The notes beneath the pieces were generated by a model that saw nothing but the letters and a program-made list of their open reading frames with translations, was not told the origin of the DNA and did no database searches. The position numbers and the translations under genes were made by a program. From Hydractinia symbiolongicarpus (taxonomy: Eukaryota; Cnidaria; Hydrozoa; Anthoathecata; Hydractiniidae): 64,000 bases of DNA. Position 1 is the stretch's first letter. Every line of letters begins with the position of its first letter. This document shows positions 50,656-61,828 of this stretch, piece after piece. Location of the stretch: NCBI RefSeq assembly GCF_029227915.1, contig NC_079886.1, positions 2,480,001 to 2,544,000 of the forward strand, read 5' to 3'.

Positions 50656-53600
50656 TAATTTAAAAAATCGTTCGGGAAATGAGTTTACTCCCTGGGTACT
50701 TTCTTTGTATACTTTTGACTATACGGGCCTAGTACGGGATTTACGGGAAATCGCGGGTTTTCGTTTGCCGGCGATTAAACTTCTTTTATTTAGCGTCTCA
50801 TCAAAAATGAAAACATTTTTGAAAACTACAAGTCTCATGCGTTTTAGTGGTGAAAAAATAATTTAAAAAATCGTTCGGGAAATGAGTTTACTCCCTGGGT
50901 ACTTTCTTTGTATACTTTTGACTATACGGGCCGAGTACGGGATTTATGGGAAATCGCGGGTTTTCGTTTGCCGGCGATTAAACTTCTTTTATTTAGCGTC
51001 TCAAAAAAAATGAAATTAATTTTGAAAACTACAAGTCTCATGCGTTTTAGTGGTGAAAAAATAATTTAAAAAATCCTTCGGGAAATGAATTTACTCGCAG
51101 GGTACTTTCTTTGTATACTTTTGACTATACGGGGCTAGTACCGGATTTACGGGAAATCGCAGGTTTTCGTTTGCCGGCGATTAAACTTCTTTTATTCAGC
51201 GTCTTATCAAAATAGAAAACATTTTTGAAAACTACAAGTCTCATGCGTTTTAGTGGTGAGAAAATAATTTAAAAAATCGTTTTGAAAATCAGTTTACTCA
51301 CAGGCTACTTTCTTTGTATACATTCGACTATAGGGGCCAAGCCCGGGATTTACAGGAAAACGCAGGTTTTCCTTTGCCGGCGATTAAACTTCTTTTATTC
51401 AGCGTCTCATCAAAAATGAAAACATTTTTGAGAACTTTAAGTCTCATGCGTTTTAGTGGTGAAAAAATAATTTAAAAAATCATTCGAGAAATCAGTTTAC
51501 TCCCTGGGTACTTTTTTTGTATACTTTTGACTATACGGGCCGAATACGGGATTTACAGGAAATCACGGGTTTTCGTTTGCCGGCGATTAAACTTCTTTTA
51601 TTCAGCGTCTCATCAAAAATGGAAACATTTTTGAAAACTACAAGTCTCATGCGTTTTAGTGGTGGAAAAATAATTTAAAAAATCATTCGGGAAATCAGTT
51701 TACTCCCTGGGTACTTTTTTTGGGTACTTTTGACTATACGGGCCGAGTACGGGATTTACGGGAAATCACGGGTTTTTGTTTGCCGGCGATTAAACTTCTT
51801 TTATTCAGCGTCTCATCAAAAATGAAAATAATTTTAAAAACTACAAGTCTCATGCGTTTTAGTGGTGAAAAAATAATTTAAAAAATCATTCGGGAAATCA
51901 GTTTACTCCCTGGGTACTTTCTTTGTATACTTTTGACTATACGGGCCTAGTACGGGATTTATGGGAAATCGCGGGTTTTCGTTTGCCGGCGATTAAACTT
52001 CTTTTATTCAGCGTCTCATCAAAAATGGAAACATTTTTGAAAACTACAAGTCTCATGCGTTTTAGTGGTGGAAAAATAATTTAAAAAATCATTCGGGAAA
52101 TCAGTTTACTCCCTGGGTACTTTTTTTGGGTACTTTTGACTATACGGGCCGAGTACGGGATTTACGGGAAATCACGGGTTTTTGTTTGCCGGCGATTAAA
52201 CTTCTTTTATTCAGCGTCTCATCAAAAATGAAAATAATTTTAAAAACTACAAGTCTCATGCGTTTTAGTGGTGAAAAAATAATTTAAAAAATCATTCGGG
52301 AAATCAGTTTACTCCCTGGGTACTTTCTTTGTATACTTTTGACTATACGGGCCTAGTACGGGATTTATGGGAAATCGCGGGTTTTCGTTTGCCGGCGATT
52401 AAACTTCTTTTATTTAGCGTCTCATTAAAAATGAAAACATTTTTGAAAACTACAAGTCTCATGCGTTTTAGTGGTGAAAAAATAATTTAAAAAATCGTTC
52501 GGGAAATGAGTTTACTCCCTGGGTACTTTCTTTGTATACTTTTGACTATACGGGCCGAGTACGGGATTTATGGGAAATCGCGAGTTTTCGTTTGCCGGCG
52601 ATTAAACTTCTTTTATTTAGCGTCTCAAAAAAAATGAAATTAATTTTGAAAACTACAAGTCTCATGCGTTTTAGTGGTGAAAAAATAATTTAAAAAATCG
52701 TTCGGGAAATGAATTTACTCGCAGGGTACTTTCTTTGTATACTTTTGACTATACGGGCCGAGTCCGGGATTTACGGGAAATCGCAGGTTTTCATTTGCCG
52801 GCGATTAAACTTCTTTTATTTAGCGTCTTATCAAAAATGAAAACATTTTTGAAAACTACAAGTCTCATGCGTTTTAGTGGTGAAAAAATAATTTAAAAAA
52901 TCGTTCGGGAAATGAGTTTACTCCTTGAGTACTTTCTTTGTATACTTTTGACTATACGGGGCTAGTACCGGATTTACGGGAAATCGCAGGTTTTCGTTTG
53001 CCGGCGATTAAACTTCTTTTATTCAGCGTCTTATCAAAATAGAAAACATTTTTGAAAACTACAAGTCTCATGCGTTTTAGTGGTGAAAAAATAATTTAAA
53101 AAATCGTTTTGAAAATCAGTTTACTCACAGGGTACTTTCTTTGTATACATTCGACTATAGGGGCCAAGCCCGGGATTTACAGGAAAACGCGGGTTTTCCT
53201 TTGCCGGCGATTAAACTTCTTTTATTCAGCGTCTCATCAAAAATGAAAACATTTTTGAGAACTACAAGTCTCATGCGTTTTAGTGGTGAAAAAATAATTT
53301 AAAAAATCATTCGAGAAATCAGTTTACTCCCTGGGTACTTTTTTTGTATACTTTGGACTATACGGGCCGAATACGGGATTTACGGGAAATCACGGGTTTT
53401 CGTTTGCCGGCGATTAAACTTCTTTTATTCAGCGTCTCATCAAAAATGAATATAATTTTGAAAACTACAAGTCTCATGCGTTTTAGTGGTGAAAAAATAA
53501 TTTAAAAAATCATTCGGGAAATCAGTTTACTCCCTGGGTACTTTTTTTGGGTACTTTTGACTATACGGGCCGAGTACGGGATTTACGGGAAATCACGGGT

Positions 53601-56600
53601 TTTCGTTTGCCGGCGATTAAACTTCTTTTATTCAGCGTCTCATCAAAAATGAAAATAATTTTGAAAACTACAAGTCTCATGCGTTTTAGTGGTGAAAAAA
53701 TAATTTAAAAAATCATTCGGGAAATGAATTTACTCCCTGGGTACTTTCTTTGTATACTTTTGACTATACGGGCCGAGTCCGGGATTTACGGGAAATCGCG
53801 GGTTTTCGTTTGCCGGCGATTAAACTTCTTTTATTTAGCGTCTCATCAAAAATAAAAACATTTTTTGAAAACTACAAGTCTCATGCGTTTTAGTGGTGAA
53901 AAAATAATTTAAAAAATCATTCGGGAATTGAATTTACTCCCTGGGTACTTTCTTTGTATACTTTTGACTATACGGGCCGAGTCCGGGATTTACGGGAAAT
54001 CGCGGGTTTTCGTTTGCCGGCGATTAAACTTCTTTTATTTAGCGTCTCATCAAAAATGAAAACATTTTTGAAAACTACAAGTCTCATGCGTTTTAGTGGT
54101 GAAAAAATAATTTAAAAAATCGTTCGGGAAATGAGTTTACTCCCTGGGTACTTTCTTTGTATACTTTTGACTATACGGGCCTAGTACGGGATTTACGGGA
54201 AATCGCGGGTTTTCGTTTGCCGGCGATTAAACTTCTTTTATTTAGCGTCTCAAAAAAAATGAAATTAATTTTGAAAACTACAAGTCTTATGCGTTGTAGT
54301 GGTGAAAAAATAATTTAAAAAATCATTCGGGAAATCAGTTTACTCCTTGGGTACTTTTTTTGGGTACTTTTGACTATACGGGCCGAGTACGGGATTTACG
54401 GGAAATCACGGGTTTTCGTTTGCCGGCGATTAAACTTCTTTTATTCAGCGTCTCATCAAAAATGAAAATAATTTTGAAAACTACAAGTCTCATGCGTTTT
54501 AGTGGTGAAAAAATGATTTAAAAAATCATTCGGGAAATCAGTTTACTTCCTGGGTACTTTTTTTGGGTACTTTTGACTATACGGGCCGAGTACGGGATTT
54601 ACGGGAAATCGCGGGTTTTCGTTTGCCGGCAATTAAACTTCTTTTATTCAGCGTCTCATCAAAAATGAAAACATTTTTGAAAACTACAAGTCTCATGCGT
54701 TTTAGTTGTGAAAAAATAATTTAAAAAATCGATCGGGAAATGAGTTTACTCCCTGGGTACTTTCTTTGTATACTTTTGACTATACGGGCCGAGTCCAGGA
54801 TTTACGGGAAATCGCGGGTTTTCGTTTGCCGGCGATTAAACTTCTTTAACTTAGCGTTTCATCAAAAATAAAAACATTTTTGAAAACTACAAGTCTCATG
54901 CGTTTTAGTGGTGAAAAAATAATTTAAAAAATCGTTCGGGAAATGAGTTTACTCCCTGGGTACTTTCTTTGTATACTTTTGACTATACGGGCCTAGTACG
55001 GGATTTACGGGAAATCGCGGGTTTTCGTTTGCCGGCGATTAAACTTCTTTTATTTAGCGTCTCATCAAAAATGAAAACATTTTTGAAAACTACAAGTCTC
55101 ATGCGTTTTAGTGGTGAAAAAATAATTTAAAAAATCGTTCGGGAAATGAGTTTACTCCCTGGGTACTTTCTTTGTATACTTTTGACTATACGGGCCGAGT
55201 ACGGGATTTATGGGAAATCGCGGGTTTTCGTTTGCCGGCGATTAAACTTCTTTTATTTAGCGTCTCAAAAAAAATGAAATTAATTTTAAAAACTACAAGT
55301 CTCATGCGTTTTAGTGGTGAAAAAATAATTTAAAAAATCCTTCGGGAAATGAATTTACTCGCAGGGTACTTTCTTTGTATACTTTTGACTATACGGGGCT
55401 AGTACCGGATTTACGGGAAATCGCAGGTTTTCGTTTGCCGGCGATTAAACTTCTTTTATTCAGCGTCTTATCAAAATAGAAAACATTTTTGAAAACTACA
55501 AGTCTCATGCGTTTTAGTGGTGAGAAAATAATTTAAAAAATCGTTTTGAAAATCAGTTTACTCACAGGCTACTTTCTTTGTATACATTCGACTATAGGGG
55601 CCAAGCCCGGGATTTACAGGAAAACGCAGGTTTTCCTTTGCCGGCGATTAAACTTCTTTTATTCAGCGTCTCATCAAAAATGAAAACATTTTTGAGAACT
55701 TTAAGTCTCATGCGTTTTAGTGGTGAAAAAATAATTTAAAAAATCATTCGAGAAATCAGTTTACTCCCTGGGTACTTTTTTTGTATACTTTTGACTATAC
55801 GGGCCGAATACGGGATTTACAGGAAATCACGGGTTTTCGTTTGCCGGCGATTAAACTTCTTTTATTCAGCGTCTCATCAAAAATGGAAACATTTTTGAAA
55901 ACTACAAGTCTCATGCGTTTTAGTGGTGGAAAAATAATTTAAAAAATCATTCGGGAAATCAGTTTACTCCCTGGGTACTTTTTTTGGGTACTTTTGACTA
56001 TACGGGCCGAGTACGGGATTTACGGGAAATCACGGGTTTTTGTTTGCCGGCGATTAAACTTCTTTTATTCAGCGTCTCATCAAAAATGAAAATAATTTTA
56101 AAAACTACAAGTCTCATGCGTTTTAGTGGTGAAAAAATAATTTAAAAAATCATTCGGGAAATCAGTTTACTCCCTGGGTACTTTCTTTGTATACTTTTGA
56201 CTATACGGGCCTAGTACGGGATTTATGGGAAATCGCGGGTTTTCGTTTGCCGGCGATTAAACTTCTTTTATTTAGCGTCTCATTAAAAATGAAAACATTT
56301 TTGAAAACTACAAGTCTCATGCGTTTTAGTGGTGAAAAAATAATTTAAAAAATCGTTCGGGAAATGAGTTTACTCCCTGGGTACTTTCTTTGTATACTTT
56401 TGACTATACGGGCCGAGTACGGGATTTATGGGAAATCGCGAGTTTTCGTTTGCCGGCGATTAAACTTCTTTTATTTAGCGTCTCAAAAAAAATGAAATTA
56501 ATTTTGAAAACTACAAGTCTCATGCGTTTTAGTGGTGAAAAAATAATTTAAAAAATCGTTCGGGAAATGAATTTACTCGCAGGGTACTTTCTTTGTATAC

Positions 56601-58168
56601 TTTTGACTATACGGGCCGAGTCCGGGATTTACGGGAAATCGCAGGTTTTCATTTGCCGGCGATTAAACTTCTTTTATTTAGCGTCTTATCAAAAATGAAA
56701 ACATTTTTGAAAACTACAAGTCTCATGCGTTTTAGTGGTGAAAAAATAATTTAAAAAATCGTTCGGGAAATGAGTTTACTCCTTGAGTACTTTCTTTGTA
56801 TACTTTTGACTATACGGGGCTAGTACCGGATTTACGGGAAATCGCAGGTTTTCGTTTGCCGGCGATTAAACTTCTTTTATTCAGCGTCTTATCAAAATAG
56901 AAAACATTTTTGAAAACTACAAGTCTCATGCGTTTTAGTGGTGAAAAAATAATTTAAAAAATCGTTTTGAAAATCAGTTTACTCACAGGGTACTTTCTTT
57001 GTATACATTCGACTATAGGGGCCAAGCCCGGGATTTACAGGAAAACGCGGGTTTTCCTTTGCCGGCGATTAAACTTCTTTTATTCAGCGTCTCATCAAAA
57101 ATGAAAACATTTTTGAGAACTACAAGTCTCATGCGTTTTAGTGGTGAAAAAATAATTTAAAAAATCATTCGAGAAATCAGTTTACTCCCTGGGTACTTTT
57201 TTTGTATACTTTGGACTATACGGGCCGAATACGGGATTTACGGGAAATCACGGGTTTTCGTTTGCCGGCGATTAAACTTCTTTTATTCAGCGTCTCATCA
57301 AAAATGAATATAATTTTGAAAACTACAAGTCTCATGCGTTTTAGTGGTGAAAAAATAATTTAAAAAATCATTCGGGAAATCAGTTTACTCCCTGGGTACT
57401 TTTTTTGGGTACTTTTGACTATACGGGCCGAGTACGGGATTTACGGGAAATCACGGGTTTTCGTTTGCCGGCGATTAAACTTCTTTTATTCAGCGTCTCA
57501 TCAAAAATGAAAATAATTTTGAAAACTACAAGTCTCATGCGTTTTAGTGGTGAAAAAATAATTTAAAAAATCATTCGGGAAATGAATTTACTCCCTGGGT
57601 ACTTTCTTTGTATACTTTTGACTATACGGGCCGAGTCCGGGATTTACGGGAAATCGCGGGTTTTCGTTTGCCGGCGATTAAACTTCTTTTATTTAGCGTC
57701 TCATCAAAAATAAAAACATTTTTTGAAAACTACAAGTCTCATGCGTTTTAGTGGTGAAAAAATAATTTAAAAAATCATTCGGGAATTGAATTTACTCCCT
57801 GGGTACTTTCTTTGTATACTTTTGACTATACGGGCCGAGTCCGGGATTTACGGGAAATCGCGGGTTTTCGTTTGCCGGCGATTAAACTTCTTTTATTTAG
57901 CGTCTCATCAAAAATGAAAACATTTTTGAAAACTACAAGTCTCATGCGTTTTAGTGGTGAAAAAATAATTTAAAAAATCGTTCGGGAAATGAGTTTACTC
58001 CCTGGGTACTTTCTTTGTATACTTTTGACTATACGGGCCTAGTACGGGATTTACGGGAAATCGCGGGTTTTCGTTTGCCGGCGATTAAACTTCTTTTATT
58101 TAGCGTCTCAAAAAAAATGAAATTAATTTTGAAAACTACAAGTCTCATGCGTTTTAGTGGTGAAAAAA
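50047..58168 (+). repeat. 4.26-kb and 3.86-kb tandem super-units
   Basis: Copy 1 is 50047-54310 (21 monomers) and copy 2 is 54311-58168 (19 monomers). Private markers at 4264-bp spacing: GTTGTG (50441, 54705), AATCCTTCGGG (51073, 55337), AGAACTTTAAG (51431, 55695). Past 52.5 kb the spacing drops to 3858 bp (GAATATAATTTTG at about 53449 and 57307), because copy 1 alone holds a 406-bp duplication. Confidence 0.88.
51671..52482 (+). repeat. 406-bp duplication present in only one super-unit
   Basis: Two monomers at 51671-52076 are repeated at 52077-52482. The first copy ends TTATTCAGCG with GGAAACATTTTTG, the second TTATTTAGCG with ATTAAAAATG. This shows that the exchange fell inside a monomer. 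The matching position near 55.9-56.3 kb has a single copy. Confidence 0.85.
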
Positions 58169-61100
58169 TAATTTAAAAAATCGTTCGGGAAATGAATTTA
58201 CTCGCAGGGTACTTTCTTTGTACACTTTTGACTATACGGGCCGAGTCCGGGATTTACGGGAAATCGCAGGTTTTCGTTTGCCGGCGATTAAACTTCTTTT
58301 ATTTAGCGTCTTATCAAAAATGAAAACATTTTTGAAAACTACAAGTCTCATGCGTTTTAGTGGTGAAAAAATAATTTAAAAAATCGTTCGGGAAGTGAGT
58401 TTACTCCTTGAGTACTTTCTTTGTATACTTTTGACTATACGGGGCTAGTACCGGATTTACGGGAAATCGCAGGTTTTCGTTTGCCGGCGATTAAACTTCT
58501 TTTATTCAGCGTCTTATCAAAATAGAAAACATTTTTGAAAACTACAAGTCTCATGTGTTTTAGTGGTGAAAAAATAATTTAAAAAATCATTCGGGAAATC
58601 AGTTTACTCCCTGGGTACTTTCTTTGTATACTTTTGACTATACGGGCCTAGTACGGGATTTACGGGAAATCGCGGGTTTTCGTTTGCCGGCGATTAAACT
58701 TCTTTTATTTAGCGTCTCATCAAAAATGAAAACATTTTTGAAAACTACAAGTCTCATGCGTTTTAGTGGTGAAAAAATAATTTAAAAAATCGTTCGGGAA
58801 ATGAGTTTACTCCCTGGGTACTTTCTTTGTATACTTTTGACTATACGGGCCGAGTACGGGATTTATGGGAAATCGCGGGTTTTCGTTTGCCGGCGATTAA
58901 ACTTCTTTTATTTAGCGTCTCAAAAAAAATGAAATTAATTTTGAAAACTACAAGTCTCATGCGTTTTAGTGGTGAAAAAATAATTTAAAAAATCGTTCGG
59001 GAAATGAATTTACTCGCAGGGTACTTTCTTTGTATACTTTTGACTATACGGGCCGAGTCCGGGATTTACGGGAAATCGCAGGTTTTCGTTTGCCGGCGAT
59101 TAAACTTCTTTTATTCAGCGTCTTATCAAAAATGAAAACATTTTTGAGAACTACAAGTCTCATGCGTTTTAGTGGTGAAAAAATAATTTAAAAAATCATT
59201 CGAGAAATCAGTTTACTCCCTGGGTACTTTTTTTGTATACTTTTGACTATACGGGCCGAATACGGGATTTACAGGAAATCACGGGTTTTCGTTTGCCGGC
59301 GATTAAACTTCTTTTATTCAGCGTCTCATCAAAAATGAAAATAATTTTGAAAACTACAAGTCTCGTGCGTTTTAGTGGTGAAAAAATAATTTAAAAAATC
59401 ATTCGGTAAATCAGTTTACTCCCTGGGTACTTTTTTTGGGCACTTTTGACTATACGGGCCGAGTACGGGATTTACGGGAAATCACGGGTTTTTGTTTGCC
59501 GGCGATTAAACTTCTTTTATTCAGCGTCTCATCAAAAATGAAAATAATTTTGAAAACTACAAGTCTCATGCGTTTTAGTGGTGAAAAAATAATTTAAAAA
59601 ATCATTCGGGAAATCAGTTTACTCCCTGGGTACTTTCTTTGTATACTTTTGACTATACGGGCCTAGTACGGGATTTACGGGAAATCGCGGGTTTTCGTTT
59701 GCCGGCGATTAAACTTCTTTTATTTAGCGTCTCATCAAAAATGAAAACATTTTTGAAAACTACAAGTCTTATGCGTTTTAGTGGTGAAAAAATAATTTAA
59801 AAAATCGTTCGGAAAATGAGTTTACTCCCTGGGTACTTTCTTTGTATACTTTTGACTATACGGGCCGAGTACGGGATTTATGGGAAATCGCGGGTTTTCG
59901 TTTGCCGGCGATTAAACTTCTTTTATTTAGCGTCTCAAAAAAAATGAAATTAATTTTGAAAACTACAAGTCTCATGCGTTTTAGTGGTGAAAAAATAATT
60001 TAAAAAATCGTTCGGGAAATGAATTTACTCGCAGGGTACTTTCTTTGTATACTTTTGACTATACGGGCCGAGTGCGGGATTTACGGGAAATCGCAGGTTT
60101 TTGTTTGCCGGCGATTAAACTTCTTTTATTTAGCGTCTTATCAAAAATGAAAACATTTTTGAAAACTACAAGTCTCATGCGTTTTAGTGGTGAAAAAATA
60201 ATTTAAAAAATCGTTCGGGAAATGAGTTTACTCCTTGAGTACTTTCTTTGTATACTTTTGACTATACGGGCCGAATACGGGATTTACGGGAAATCACTGG
60301 TTTTCGTTTGCCGGCGATTAAACTTCTTTTATTCAGCGTCTCATCAAAAATGAAAATAATCTTGAAAACTACAAGTCTCATGCGTTTTAGTGGTGAAAAA
60401 ATAATTTAAAAAATCATTCGGGAAATCAGTTTACTCCCTGGTTACTTTTTTTGGGTACTTTTGACTATACGGGCCGAGTACGGGATTTACGGGAAATCAC
60501 GGGTTTTTGTTTGCCGGCGATTAAACTTCTTTTATTCAGCGTCTCATCAAAAATGAAAATAATTTTGAAAACTACAAGTCTCATGCGTTTTAGTGGTGAA
60601 AAATTAATTTAAAAAATCATTCGGGAAATCAGTTTACTCCCTGGGTACTTTTTTTGGGTACTTTTGACTATACGGGCCGAGTACGGGATTTACGGGAAAT
60701 CGCGGGTTTTCGTTTGCCGGCAATTAAACTTCTTTTATTCAGCGTCTCATCAAAAATGAAAACATTTTTGAAAACTACAAGTCTCATGCGTTTTAGTGGT
60801 GAAAAAATAATTTAAAAAATCGATCGGGAAATGAGTTTACCTGGGTACCCTGGGTACTTTCTTTGTGTACTTTTGACTATACGGGCCGAGTCCAGGATTT
60901 ACGGGAAATCGCGGGTTTTCGTTTGCCGGCGATTAAATTTCTTTTATTCAGCGTCTCATCAAAAATGAAAACATTTTTGAAAACTACAAGTCTCATGCGT
61001 TTTAGTGGTGAAAAAATAATTTAAAAAATCATTCGGGAAATGAATTTACTCCCTGGGTACTTCTTTTGTATACTTTTGACTATACGGGCCGAGTACGGGA

Positions 61101-61219
61101 TTTACGGGAAATCGCGGGTTCTCGTTTGCCGGCGATTAAACTTCTTTTATTCAGCGTCTCATCAAAAATGAAATTAATTTTGAAAACTACAAGTCTCATG
61201 CGTTTTAGTGGTGAAAAAA
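58169..61219 (+). repeat. Satellite block, seven-monomer order with rearrangements
   Basis: Fifteen monomers. The first two (private TTGTACACTTTTG and GGGAAGTGAG) recur at 62440-62845. Four monomers from 59184, including GGTAAATCAG and GGAAAATGAG, recur from 63252. One monomer near 58.98-59.18 kb joins the ACTCGCAG head to a CTTATC/GAGAAC tail and is chimeric. Confidence 0.75.
60841..60857 (+). repeat. Micro-duplication CTGGGTAC inside one monomer
   Basis: CTGGGTAC is immediately followed by CCTGGGTAC, replacing the usual single TCCCTGGGTAC and lengthening this monomer to 209 bp. I did not see it elsewhere in the window. Confidence 0.85.
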
Positions 61220-61828
61220 TAATTTAAAAAATCGTTCGGGAATTGAATTTACTCCATGGGTACTTTCTTTGTATACTTTTGACTATACGGGCCGAGTCCG
61301 GGATTTACGGGAAATCGCGGGTTTTCGTTTGCCGGCGATTAAACTTCTTTAATTTAGCGTTTCATCAAAAATGAAAACATTTTTGAAAACTACAAGTCTC
61401 ATGCGTTTTAGTGGTGAAAAAATAATTTTAAAAATCGTTCGAGAATTGAATTTACTCCATGGGTACTTTCTTTGTATACTTTTGACTATACGGGCCGAGT
61501 CCGGGATTTACGGGAAATCGCGGGTTTTCGTTTGCCGGCGATTAAACTTCTTTAATTTAGCGTTTCATCAAAAATGAAAACATTTTTGAAAACTACAAGT
61601 CTCATGCGTTTTAGTGGTGAAAAAATAATTTTAAAAATCGTTCGGGAATTGAATTTACTCCATGGGTACTTTCTTTGTATACTTTTGACTATACGGGCCG
61701 AGTCCGGGATTTACGGGAAATCGCGAGTTTTCGTTTGCCGGCGATTAAACTTCTTTTATTTAGCGTCTCATCAAAAATGAAAACATTTTTGAAAACTACA
61801 AGTCTCATGCGTTTTAGTGGTGAAAAAA
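61220..61828 (+). repeat. Three consecutive monomers of one subtype
   Basis: Monomers at 61220, 61423 and 61626 all carry GAATTGAATTTACTCCATGG and GAGTCCGGG. The last two start TAATTTTAAAAATCG, one base change that removes a stop and leaves two open frames of 68 codons there; these are not genes. The third switches to TTTATTTAGCGTCTC in its second half. Confidence 0.8.

Noticed and set aside
910-61780. Open frames of 68-121 codons on the plus strand throughout the array (for example 910-1131, 11316-11624, 25526-25891, 61371-61577)
   Set aside because: They are translations of the satellite itself. A 203-bp repeat shifts frame each monomer, frames appear or vanish with single-base subtype changes, and the peptides match no protein family I recognise.
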